A stretch of DNA of 34,458 bases from a virus, in the IMG/VR virus record IMGVR_UViG_3300030090_002688, positions 1-34,458 of that record; one strand, given 5' to 3'. Below are positions 19,948 through 27,402 of this stretch, piece after piece (the stretch's first letter is position 1; the number at the start of each line of letters is the position of its first letter). The position numbers and the translations under genes are program-made. The notes under the pieces are model-generated. The model did no database searches and was not told the origin of the DNA. It was given only the letters and a program-made list of their open reading frames with translations.

Positions 19948-20214
19948 ATGGATCCTATAGAAATATTAGAAAAATATGGCCTACCAATAGCAATATTAAT
20001 ACCTGTTGGCTATTTTTTATGGAAACAACAGCATTGGATTCAAAATGAACTCATAGAAGATTTAGAAGAACGATTTAAACGATTAGAGATGATCATTATT
20101 AAATTAATTGATCAACAGAAAAAAATGCAAATTGAACTTCGTGGAATTAAAAGTAAATATGAAGCATTAGTAGAAATTGTAAATAAACTTATAATCGGAG
20201 ATAAAAAGAAATGA
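19948..20214 (+). CDS. Holin-like protein: N-terminal membrane helix plus coiled coil
   Basis: The 88-aa product has one membrane helix near its N-terminus (YGLPIAILIPVGYFLW) and a long charged coiled coil after it (ELIEDLEERFKRLEMIIIKLI, then KKMQIELRGIKSKYEALVEI). It lies 4 nt after the lysozyme stop, so a holin or holin-partner role is likely by context. Its ribosome site is poor (TTAGAGTAAATGA), which suggests coupling to the lysozyme. Confidence 0.68.
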   Translation: MDPIEILEKYGLPIAILIPVGYFLWKQQHWIQNELIEDLEERFKRLEMIIIKLIDQQKKMQIELRGIKSKYEALVEIVNKLIIGDKKK

Positions 20215-20405
20215 AAAAACTAACTAATTTTTTAAAAAACTTTGCTATTGATTATGTGATCAAATATTTAACAGATAACAAAGATGAAGTAGTAGCGAAA
20301 CTAAATAAGGAAATAAATGTTCCCATCTTAAATGAAAAGCAAGAAAAGGAATTATTAGATGCTATTTATGATACTACATTAACAGTTGTTAAAGGTATTA
20401 AATAA
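20211..20405 (+). CDS. Hypothetical small protein in lysis block, 64 aa
   Basis: The ATG overlaps the previous stop (ATGA) and has CGGAGATAAAAAGAA upstream. The protein is helical and amphipathic (LTNFLKNFAIDYVIKYLTDN, then EKELLDAIYDTTLTVVKGI) without a clear membrane span. It may line the membrane or bind a partner. No family is recognised. The TAATG overlap ties it to the next gene. Confidence 0.65.
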   Translation: MKKLTNFLKNFAIDYVIKYLTDNKDEVVAKLNKEINVPILNEKQEKELLDAIYDTTLTVVKGIK

Positions 20406-20647
20406 TGTTGCCTGCATTAATGGCTAAAAAAGTATTACCATTTCTAATTAAATCTATTGCTAATTGGCTTTATGACTCATTTCCCGGTATTGAAAAAATA
20501 CCAATGATGGTTAAGTATATGGAAGAAGATAACGAAGCAGATAAGGCAATTAAAAAATTACAAATAGATAATGAAATATTGTTAAAAGGACAAGAACAAT
20601 TAGCAGATGAAATAGATGAATTAAAAAAGAAATTAAAAGATGCCTAA
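20405..20647 (+). CDS. Small amphipathic/coiled-coil protein, lysis candidate, 80 aa
   Basis: The N-terminal 25 residues (LPALMAKKVLPFLIKSIANWLY) form a hydrophobic, positively charged amphipathic helix. The C-terminus is a coiled coil (NEADKAIKKLQIDNEILLKG, ELADEIDELKKKLKDA). Together with the two preceding genes it forms a tight cassette after the lysozyme. A holin, pinholin-like or spanin-like function is possible but unproven. It ends inside the start of the fibre-like gene (8-nt overlap). Confidence 0.62.
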   Translation: MLPALMAKKVLPFLIKSIANWLYDSFPGIEKIPMMVKYMEEDNEADKAIKKLQIDNEILLKGQEQLADEIDELKKKLKDA

Positions 20648-21554
20648 ACCATTATTAATAACAGATGCAGTAGATGAAAATTTAAAACTTGTAAAAGATC
20701 AAGATGGTAAAGATACTTGTTTATCCCTTGCGAATGAAGGTAATGGAGCAAAAGTTACAGGTGATTTGAGAGTTACAGGTGATATAGATGTTAAAGGTGG
20801 TGTAAGTGTACCTATTGATAAAAAAATTAAAGCAGGTAACCATTCAATAGCAGATATAGGTACACTAACTGAATTTAAATATCATGACAATTCATATATG
20901 AAAATTGCAAGTTCTGATATTTATTCTCCAACAGAATTAACTCTTTCAGCAGGAAGGGTAACCACAAATGTTCCATATTTTATAAAAGAACAAGCAAGTG
21001 CAGATATAGACCAAGCAGGTTTTGGTCAAGTATGGGTAAGAAACAGTTCACCTAATGATCTGTATTTTACAGATGATACAGGGCAAGATGTAAGGATCAC
21101 TCGAAATGGGAATGTATTTACTCAATACCATTACGAAACAAAAATAATTGGTTGGAATAATAGTGGAACATCACAAGTGTATCTTCCAATAACAGGTTAC
21201 ATAGTTGATGTGTCAGGAACAGGTAGTAGAAATGAATTTGTTGGAATGGTTGCACCATATAGTGGTACAATAGAGAGGGCTATGTTTAGATGTGAGGAAG
21301 CACAAAATGGAACATTGGAATTTGATATTTATGAAGCATCTGATGGAACAGAAAATCCCGGCACTGTAACAGGGGTAAAAGATACTGTAATAGATATAGC
21401 AGATGATACTTCTGTAGAAATAGATTTTAGTAGTATGACAAGTGGAACGAATGCTTTTGTTAAGGGCAGAATATATGCTTTTAGGGTTGATACACCTTCT
21501 GCACCAAATGATGCAAATATGACATTAGTTTTTAAATGGGATATTACAAGTTAA
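20640..21554 (+). CDS. Fibre-like virion protein A, 304 aa
   Basis: The product has a short-repeat N-terminal stem (KVTGDLRVTGDIDVKGGVSV), a segment FGQVWVRNSSPNDLYFTDD typical of phage fibre proteins, and a C-terminal beta-sandwich-like region (TGYIVDVSGTGSRNEFVGMV, TLEFDIYEASDGTENP, YAFRVDTP). It shares the motif 'F/L-TQY-x-Y' and general plan with the next protein, so the two are probably paralogues. Placement among head/lysis genes ahead of the connectors suggests head fibres or a tail appendage. Its exact location on the virion is unknown. Confidence 0.75.
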   Translation: MPKPLLITDAVDENLKLVKDQDGKDTCLSLANEGNGAKVTGDLRVTGDIDVKGGVSVPIDKKIKAGNHSIADIGTLTEFKYHDNSYMKIASSDIYSPTELTLSAGRVTTNVPYFIKEQASADIDQAGFGQVWVRNSSPNDLYFTDDTGQDVRITRNGNVFTQYHYETKIIGWNNSGTSQVYLPITGYIVDVSGTGSRNEFVGMVAPYSGTIERAMFRCEEAQNGTLEFDIYEASDGTENPGTVTGVKDTVIDIADDTSVEIDFSSMTSGTNAFVKGRIYAFRVDTPSAPNDANMTLVFKWDITS

Positions 21555-21563
21555 AGGAATATT

Positions 21564-22364
21564 ATGGCAGGATTAAAATTTCAAGCAATAAAAAATGTAT
21601 ATAAGTCAATATTGAGAATTAATGATAATAATGGAGTAGGTTCAGTAATAAAAAATGTTACAGATGGGCTCGGAGCGAATACGGCAGTGCAATTATCTGA
21701 TGATTCTTTTAGGGTTGTACCACAAAATGATGATAATACAGCGGCATTTTTAGTAAGAAAAAAAGATTCAACTACAATATTATCAGCAGATACTACCAAT
21801 AGTGTAGTTAAAGCAGGTGTAGGACAATTTAATGTACTTACTCAATATGCTTATTTTGGACAGCATGTAGGTGAATCATCAGGGGCAGTAGCAGGAACAC
21901 ATTATCCATTAATATTTGGTATGGGTAGTGCAGCATTAGCTTTTGGTGATCAACCAAATCATTTCGGAACAGGTACAGACCCTGCAACATCATTTACAAC
22001 AGCAGATGCTGCTGACCAAAGAGCAAGTGATTTAGTAAGATATATGATGTATGTTCCTGATAATATTTCAGTAGATGCAGTATATTCAATAGAAGGTGCA
22101 GATGCAGCAACAGGAGATACAACAAGATTTCATTTAATGAGTTATACATTTAATAGTGGATCAACATCTTGCTTGACAGATGGAACATTAGTAGCACATT
22201 CAGATGACACTACAAATGCAGGTAGTGAACAAGTTTATAAAAGTTTATGGAATATAGATAATGCAAGTGTATCAGGTGGTAAAGTATTAATATGCACTTT
22301 TGAAAGCGATTCAATTAATTCTGACTTTACTTATCAGGCAATAATTAAATATCATTTAGTATAG
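21564..22364 (+). CDS. Fibre-like virion protein B, 266 aa
   Basis: The start follows AAAGGAATATT. The N-terminal part (NDNNGVGSVIKNVTDGLG, DDSFRVVPQNDDNTAAFLVR) looks like a fibre shaft. The C-terminal domain after VLTQYAYFGQHVGESS is Gly/Ser/Thr/Asp-rich and beta-type. It parallels protein A in layout. No chaperone or enzymatic motif is seen. Confidence 0.72.
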   Translation: MAGLKFQAIKNVYKSILRINDNNGVGSVIKNVTDGLGANTAVQLSDDSFRVVPQNDDNTAAFLVRKKDSTTILSADTTNSVVKAGVGQFNVLTQYAYFGQHVGESSGAVAGTHYPLIFGMGSAALAFGDQPNHFGTGTDPATSFTTADAADQRASDLVRYMMYVPDNISVDAVYSIEGADAATGDTTRFHLMSYTFNSGSTSCLTDGTLVAHSDDTTNAGSEQVYKSLWNIDNASVSGGKVLICTFESDSINSDFTYQAIIKYHLV

Positions 22365-22374
22365 GAGAAAAAAA

Positions 22375-23913
22375 ATGGCGAATGTAAAAACAACATTAAT
22401 GGTAGAAGGCCAACAAAAAAATAGTTTTACAAATACAAAGCAATATACTGAAGAAACAGTAACAAAATTTTATGTAGATGCAACAGATGGGTTTACAGAT
22501 TTATTAGCATTTAGTCCTGATGATGAATCACCAACTAAAACTTGTACTGCAACAGGAGCACCAAAAGCATTTTGTATTTATAATAGTGGATCAACAGGTG
22601 TAGAAATTCAATTACAGACAGCAGGGTGGGCGGCAGATAGTACACAAGCAACTGCAACAATGTTTTTATCTACAATGCTAGGTGCAGGCGAAATGTTTTT
22701 TTCAAATAATATGCGATTGATAGAAGGAGCAGATGGAAATTCTAATGCATTAGGCACATCAGTAGGTTTAAGAACTTTAACAGATAGAGTATCTGCTGCA
22801 TTAGATGCAACACACTCTAGGGGTGCGGCAATAAGTGGAATGATTACAGATACAGAAGATGCGGCAGATGCAACTACAATAGCAGTTGATGCAGGGGCTA
22901 ATAAACTTCGTGAGGGAGATTATTTATTTTTTGATACTTCTACTAGTGATGCTATGAGAGTTACAGGCATAGCTAGTGATACAAGCATTACAGTAGAGCG
23001 AGGAGTTCTAGGATATACTGCACAAGTTATTCCCAATGATACACAAGTATATGCTTATGCAGGTAGCCATTTACACGATAAAGGCACAGAAGATGATAGT
23101 GGCACTGTGATTAGAACAGATGCAAATGGTAGATTTAAAGGCCAATTATTAGGAACAAGTGGAGCATTTCCAAGAGGTACAGGTGCAACTAATGTAGCAG
23201 GGGGTGTTGTTCCGGGATCTGTATCAATTCAATTTCCATTACATGGAGGTTATCAAAATTTAGGTGTTAATGTTTCACTTGGATCTTCATCAGGATTATC
23301 AACAGGCACTGCTTATGAATTTAGGATTACAGATAGTAAAGTAACTACTTCAGATATTGTTTTTACAACTAGCACAGATGTTACTTGGGGTGGAATAATA
23401 AGTTTAATAAATAAAGCATTTAGAGATGCTAATTTAGATTATGAAGTTAAATTGGTTGATGGTGATGTTAGATTTTGTGCTTTAAAAGAACTTAAAGGTG
23501 ATAGCATTACATTAGCAGATCCATCAGATGGAACAGAGCCTTGGAATGTAGGAAATGTGCCTGATACTGCGGCTCATGAGTCACCTGTTATAACTAGGTA
23601 TCCACAAGAAAAAGTAACAGATGTTCAAAGTGGTAAACGAGTTAAAAATACTGAAAAAATGTTAGTAGATGATGGAAATGGTAATTTATTATCAGAAGAT
23701 GGAACAGGAAGTGGTACTATTGATTATGATACAGGGATTATAGATATAACAGGTCCATACAGATCAGAATTTAAAGTTTCATTTGCTTTTGAATCGGCTC
23801 ATGCAGGAATACCAACAAGAGCAAGTAATTTAGAAAATATGGTTTCAATTATAGCAGGTAGATCAATGAACTCGCTAAAAAATGGCGAAATAACAATAAT
23901 ATGCTACTCATAA
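22375..23913 (+). CDS. Large beta-rich virion protein, 512 aa
   Basis: The start follows TAGGAGAAAAAAA. The protein is Gly/Thr/Ser/Asp-rich and cysteine-poor, with successive beta segments (GDYLFFDTSTSDAMRVTGI; SDTSITVERGVLGYTAQVIP; GTAYEFRITDSKVTTSDIVF; SGTIDYDTGIIDITGPY). The last segment resembles a strand-turn found in baseplate and fibre proteins. No transmembrane or enzymatic motif is visible. It is probably a structural appendage or decoration, and its operon position between fibres and connector fits that. Confidence 0.75.
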   Translation: MANVKTTLMVEGQQKNSFTNTKQYTEETVTKFYVDATDGFTDLLAFSPDDESPTKTCTATGAPKAFCIYNSGSTGVEIQLQTAGWAADSTQATATMFLSTMLGAGEMFFSNNMRLIEGADGNSNALGTSVGLRTLTDRVSAALDATHSRGAAISGMITDTEDAADATTIAVDAGANKLREGDYLFFDTSTSDAMRVTGIASDTSITVERGVLGYTAQVIPNDTQVYAYAGSHLHDKGTEDDSGTVIRTDANGRFKGQLLGTSGAFPRGTGATNVAGGVVPGSVSIQFPLHGGYQNLGVNVSLGSSSGLSTGTAYEFRITDSKVTTSDIVFTTSTDVTWGGIISLINKAFRDANLDYEVKLVDGDVRFCALKELKGDSITLADPSDGTEPWNVGNVPDTAAHESPVITRYPQEKVTDVQSGKRVKNTEKMLVDDGNGNLLSEDGTGSGTIDYDTGIIDITGPYRSEFKVSFAFESAHAGIPTRASNLENMVSIIAGRSMNSLKNGEITIICYS

Positions 23914-23922
23914 GGAGAGAAT

Positions 23923-24027
23923 ATGCCTAAAGGTAAAGGATATGGTACTAAAACAAAAAAGCCTATTAAAAAGGCTAAAAAAGTTAAAGGTAAAAAAGGT
24001 TGGGGTGGTAGATACCCTAGAAAATAA
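23923..24027 (+). CDS. 34-aa very basic glycine/lysine peptide
   Basis: ATG 23923 follows AAGGAGAGAAT with good spacing. The product starts MPKGKGYGTKTKKPIKKAKK and ends GWGGRYPRK, about half Lys/Arg plus Gly, with no acidic residues. It fits exactly between two structural genes. Short basic peptides of this type occur near capsid genes of other phages and may neutralise DNA inside the head; that role is inference. Confidence 0.72.
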   Translation: MPKGKGYGTKTKKPIKKAKKVKGKKGWGGRYPRK

Positions 24028-24037
24028 GGAATAAAAT

Positions 24038-25027
24038 ATGGCAACTAATTTTAGCTATGCAACACAATCTGACTTAAAGAATTACTTTAATAACTTTGGA
24101 GATTATGATCAAAAAATACAAGTATTTCCATCAGGTTATGCTTTAAATATGGCGACATTTCAAGATAGTGGATATACTGATATGCTATTTGTAAATGGTG
24201 AAGAACAAACAAAAGTAACAGATACTCCAAATAGTAATGGGGAATGGAGATATACTGCGAGTACAAATTTATTACAATATTTTGATAGTACATTATCAAC
24301 TTCAACAGTGCATGAGCAAGTATTTGAAACAGGTGTAGATTTTTCAACATTTATTGATCAACAATTAGTTAATGCTTCACTTGAATTAAATAATTTATTA
24401 GATGCAAGATTTAATACACCGATACCTAAATCAACACAAGTCAAAGAAGGTGCGGCAAGTGGTTTAACTCCTGAATACGATCCTATCATTATTAAAGCAA
24501 CTTGTTATTTATGTGCAGTTAATTTAATTAGATCTAAAGATGTTATGTCTGAAGAAGCACAATTTTATATGGATATGCTAACAAATGAAGATAATTCAGG
24601 TATTATAGATAAATTAAATGCAGGGGAAATTAAATTATCTCACGAAATAGATAATAAAGATAGTAGTGGATCAATTAGGGAAATAACAAGAACAGGATCT
24701 ATGTATTTAGTAGAAACATCAGGAATTTTCAGAGGTGGTAATAATGGATATGATTTAGTTCGTATTACTTGTACAACAGCAGGTGCTTATGGGATAGCGA
24801 AAGTTAAAGTTGAATATTTTGGTGATAGAAAATTGTTTGGATCTGAAGCACCTGATCAGTACATAACAGGTTCACTTGATAGATTAGCAGGTTTAAGTGG
24901 ATTAGAAGTTAGATTTCAAGGAACAAGTATGTCTGTTGATGACCAATGGGAGATTGAATGCTATCACGATATGACATTACGAACCAATGATGGTACAAGA
25001 AATATCAGTTTACATAGGAATAGATAA
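24038..25027 (+). CDS. Head-tail connector (adaptor) with C-terminal extra domain, 329 aa
   Basis: The N-terminal part opens FSYATQSDLKNYF and contains helices FIDQQLVNASLELNNLLDARFNTPIPK and YDPIIIKATCYLCAVNLIRSKD, the plan of Mu gp36/HK97 gp6-like adaptors that attach below the portal. The insertion of residues ~30-100 and the C-terminal third (YGIAKVKVEYFGDRKLFG, WEIECYHDMTLR) are beta-rich and extend it to twice the usual length, so a fused decoration domain is likely. TAATG overlap links it to the next gene. Confidence 0.72.
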   Translation: MATNFSYATQSDLKNYFNNFGDYDQKIQVFPSGYALNMATFQDSGYTDMLFVNGEEQTKVTDTPNSNGEWRYTASTNLLQYFDSTLSTSTVHEQVFETGVDFSTFIDQQLVNASLELNNLLDARFNTPIPKSTQVKEGAASGLTPEYDPIIIKATCYLCAVNLIRSKDVMSEEAQFYMDMLTNEDNSGIIDKLNAGEIKLSHEIDNKDSSGSIREITRTGSMYLVETSGIFRGGNNGYDLVRITCTTAGAYGIAKVKVEYFGDRKLFGSEAPDQYITGSLDRLAGLSGLEVRFQGTSMSVDDQWEIECYHDMTLRTNDGTRNISLHRNR

Positions 25028-25461
25028 TGGCTATTACATACGATAATATAGCATATAATGAAATAGAATTAGGATTACGATCCATATTGGCTACTGAATT
25101 TACTAATGTATATATTGGTAATACATTTAAAATGTTAGGATCTGAATGTATAAAAATTAATTTATTATCTAGTACAAGTATAGAACAAGCAACCAATTAC
25201 GAGCAACGAGAATATATTTTAAACTTACGATATTACTTTAAAGCAGATACAAGTCAGGAATTAATTAATAAGGCTGTAAAAGGCAAAATTGATAGATTGA
25301 GAAAACATTTATTAGATAATCAAACGAATCAAAGTAATAAATGGGTGACTTTGATTGTTGATAATATAAATTATAATGTTCAAGATGAAGAAAATGAAGA
25401 TCAAGAAAATTTACATATTGCAGAATATGAAATAATAATAACCCATCATAATGTATTTTAA
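25027..25461 (+). CDS. Probable tail terminator/head-tail joining protein, 144 aa
   Basis: Alternating beta strands and helices (NEIELGLRSILATEF, then EYILNLRYYFKADTSQELINKA, then LHIAEYEIIITHHN) match the small alpha/beta fold of tail-terminator proteins (lambda gpU/SPP1 gp17-like). It lies between the connector and the tail tube gene, where such proteins are found. Sequence alone gives no specific family. Confidence 0.68.
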   Translation: MAITYDNIAYNEIELGLRSILATEFTNVYIGNTFKMLGSECIKINLLSSTSIEQATNYEQREYILNLRYYFKADTSQELINKAVKGKIDRLRKHLLDNQTNQSNKWVTLIVDNINYNVQDEENEDQENLHIAEYEIIITHHNVF

Positions 25462-25475
25462 AGGAGATACTGAAC

Positions 25476-25667
25476 ATGAAATATAAAGCAGGTAAGGACT
25501 TTGCTAAATTAGAAAATAAGCATTTTGGTCCCCATAAAACAAAGGCATTATTAGAAGGTGGGGTTATAGATATAACTGTACCTGAAAATATACCTAGTGA
25601 TGTATTAAAAACTTTGGAAGAAGTCAAAGATAAAGTTAAAAAAGAAGTGAAGAAAGGAGATAAATAA
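25476..25667 (+). CDS. Small charged protein before the tail tube gene, 63 aa
   Basis: The start follows AAAGGAGATACTGAAC. The product contains FAKLENKHFGPHKTKALLEGGVIDIT and a lysine-rich coiled tail (LEEVKDKVKKEVKKGDK). The N-terminal portion resembles short phage proteins found beside tail genes. Function unknown. TAATG overlap with the next gene. Confidence 0.68.
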   Translation: MKYKAGKDFAKLENKHFGPHKTKALLEGGVIDITVPENIPSDVLKTLEEVKDKVKKEVKKGDK

Positions 25668-26671
25668 TGTCACAGGCGACAAATTATGTTTCAACACAAA
25701 ATATAAAAGTATTGATTCACCCTGAATCCAATGTTGGTACTCATGTTGGTAATGCTATGGATTTATTACAATGCACTGCATATACTATTCCTGAAGCAAG
25801 TTGGGCGGCAGAATATTCAACTCAAAGAGTAGGCCAATTTACTACACAAGCAAATCAGGCACATCATAATCAAGGCACTAAAATGTGGACTTTTGATACT
25901 ACTTTGCGAGGAACACCTAAATCTATATTATATGCAACAGGTGCAGTATTTGAACAAGCAAGTTCTGCGGCAACATTGGCGGCAGGATATACTTTTCCAA
26001 CTGCAACATTTAAAGATGGAGCAAGTAGTGCAACAACATATTGTTTTACATTTGAAGGTGCAGGGGAAGATTCATCACTTGACAACATCAGGTTATCAGG
26101 TTGTGTAGGTACAGGTTTTACAATATCAGAAGATATAGGATCCGAAGGAGGTGAATTGGTAGTTACTATTAATTGGGCTACTGCTTATGCACCTGTATAT
26201 CATGCAGATGAAACAACAGGTGGTACTCCTGATACAGATACACCTAGAAATATTAGGGATTTGCACGAAACCAATACCAAAATAAATGATGGTAGTGATG
26301 AAAATGTAGTTATCCAATCTTGGGAATTGTCTTGTTCAAGAACGATAGAAAGGATACATTATCAGAACAATACAGATGCTGATTATAAACCTTTCGGCTA
26401 TGTAATGACAGGTGCATTTGAAGTAACAGGATCACTTACTTGCATTAAGAATCAAGATATTCACGATATTAAGGCAAAAATGTATGATGGTACTGTTGCA
26501 ATTACTATTCAAAATGATACAGCAGGTGATCTAACATTATCATTACCTACTTGTGTTTTAAATGAACCGACAATAGATAATGGTGGACCTGTATTAATGG
26601 AAACAATACCATTTACAGTGGTAGGGGCAAATGATGCTAGTGGTAATTTGATAAGTATAACTACATCATAA
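25667..26671 (+). CDS. Major tail (tube) protein, 334 aa
   Basis: The product is beta-rich (MWTFDTTLRGTPKSILY; YCFTFEGAGEDSSLDNIRLS; GYVMTGAFEVTGSLTCIKNQ) and lies two steps before the tape measure gene, with tail-chaperone genes between, the standard order in siphoviruses. The 'TTYCFTFEGAG...NI-x-L-S-G' stretch resembles tube proteins with an inserted Ig-like part. Its length is greater than lambda gpV (about 250 aa). Many copies stack as hexameric rings around the tape measure. Confidence 0.82.
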   Translation: MSQATNYVSTQNIKVLIHPESNVGTHVGNAMDLLQCTAYTIPEASWAAEYSTQRVGQFTTQANQAHHNQGTKMWTFDTTLRGTPKSILYATGAVFEQASSAATLAAGYTFPTATFKDGASSATTYCFTFEGAGEDSSLDNIRLSGCVGTGFTISEDIGSEGGELVVTINWATAYAPVYHADETTGGTPDTDTPRNIRDLHETNTKINDGSDENVVIQSWELSCSRTIERIHYQNNTDADYKPFGYVMTGAFEVTGSLTCIKNQDIHDIKAKMYDGTVAITIQNDTAGDLTLSLPTCVLNEPTIDNGGPVLMETIPFTVVGANDASGNLISITTS

Positions 26672-26704
26672 GCATAAAATAATAAACAGATAAGGATAAA
26701 TCGT

Positions 26705-26974
26705 ATGTCAGTAGTAAAAGTAAAACCTAGCGAAAATCAAGATTTTAAACCATTTGAGGTTGAAATAGTTGAAATTACTTGGAAAAAAAGATGTGAGTTA
26801 AATGATATGATGATACAATCAGGCCAAGAAGGTGTTGGTACATTTTCATTTTGGGGCAATATATGTTTAAAATACACAACTTTAAAAGAAAATGAGTTAA
26901 ATAAATATACAACTGATGAAATAGTAGCAATCGCACAATCAATATTTGAGTTTGCTAATAGAAAAAAAAAGTAG
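26705..26974 (+). CDS. Tail assembly chaperone, short form (gpG-like)
   Basis: The 89-aa product lies between the tail tube and tape measure genes and has the usual beta-plus-helix plan (FEVEIVEITWKKRCELNDMM, then TDEIVAIAQSIFEFANRKKK). It ends in AGA-AAA-AAA-AAG-TAG, which contains the A-AAA-AAG slippery heptamer. A fraction of ribosomes would shift -1 here and make the long form. These chaperones coat the tape measure during tail assembly and are not in the virion. Confidence 0.85.
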   Translation: MSVVKVKPSENQDFKPFEVEIVEITWKKRCELNDMMIQSGQEGVGTFSFWGNICLKYTTLKENELNKYTTDEIVAIAQSIFEFANRKKK

Positions 26975-26994
26975 ACGAGATCCTATTAAGGATC
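26965..26994 (+). promoter_or_regulatory. Programmed -1 frameshift signal
   Basis: The slippery heptamer A-AAA-AAG (26965-26971) is in phase for tandem slippage. After a 7-nt spacer a perfect hairpin follows: GATCCT (26979-26984), loop ATTA, AGGATC (26989-26994). The zero-frame stop TAG is at 26972. The -1 frame is open from the slip site to 27402 without any stop. Confidence 0.85.
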
Positions 26995-27402
26995 AATGTT
27001 TGGATTAGTTGTAATGGTTTAAATCGCACTGCTTACTCTGATGTAGATTTTCCTTATCAAGCTATGTCATTATCTAAAAATAAATATATTACATATAATA
27101 ATTTAGATGATGTATATAATGAGTTAGATGCATTATATGATATAGCAATAGAAAAAGGATTTGATTTGGGAGAAGCATTATATAGTCAAGCATTACATTT
27201 TGTTGATTTATGTTATTTAATAAATGAAGAAATACAAGATTTTATTAAAAAATATCAATTTTGTAAAATGTTTAATGCACTACCTTATAAATCTTACGAA
27301 GATACACCTAAAGAAATTGTTGATTTATTTATTATGATAAACAAAGAGATTGAAGCCAATCAAGCAAGTAAAATTAAAAAAAATAATAAAGGTAATAACT
27401 AA
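26971..27402 (+). CDS. Tail assembly chaperone extension (gpT-like), made by -1 frameshift
   Basis: Reading on in the -1 frame after the slip site adds about 143 residues to the 89-aa short form (VDEILLRINVWISCNGLNRT...), giving a 232-aa G-GT-type fusion. The ATG at 27064 is internal, with no ribosome site before it (TTATCAAGCT), so independent translation is unlikely. The extension is helical (EALYSQALHFVDLCYLINEE) with a lysine-rich end. The TAATG overlap with the tape measure gene is as in other siphoviruses. Confidence 0.85.
   Translation, partial: VDEILLRINVWISCNGLNRTAYSDVDFPYQAMSLSKNKYITYNNLDDVYNELDALYDIAIEKGFDLGEALYSQALHFVDLCYLINEEIQDFIKKYQFCKMFNALPYKSYEDTPKEIVDLFIMINKEIEANQASKIKKNNKGNN

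Noticed and set aside
27064-27402. Independent 112-aa gene
   Set aside because: No ribosome site and the frame is fully open back to the slippery site; it is better read as the frameshifted chaperone extension.
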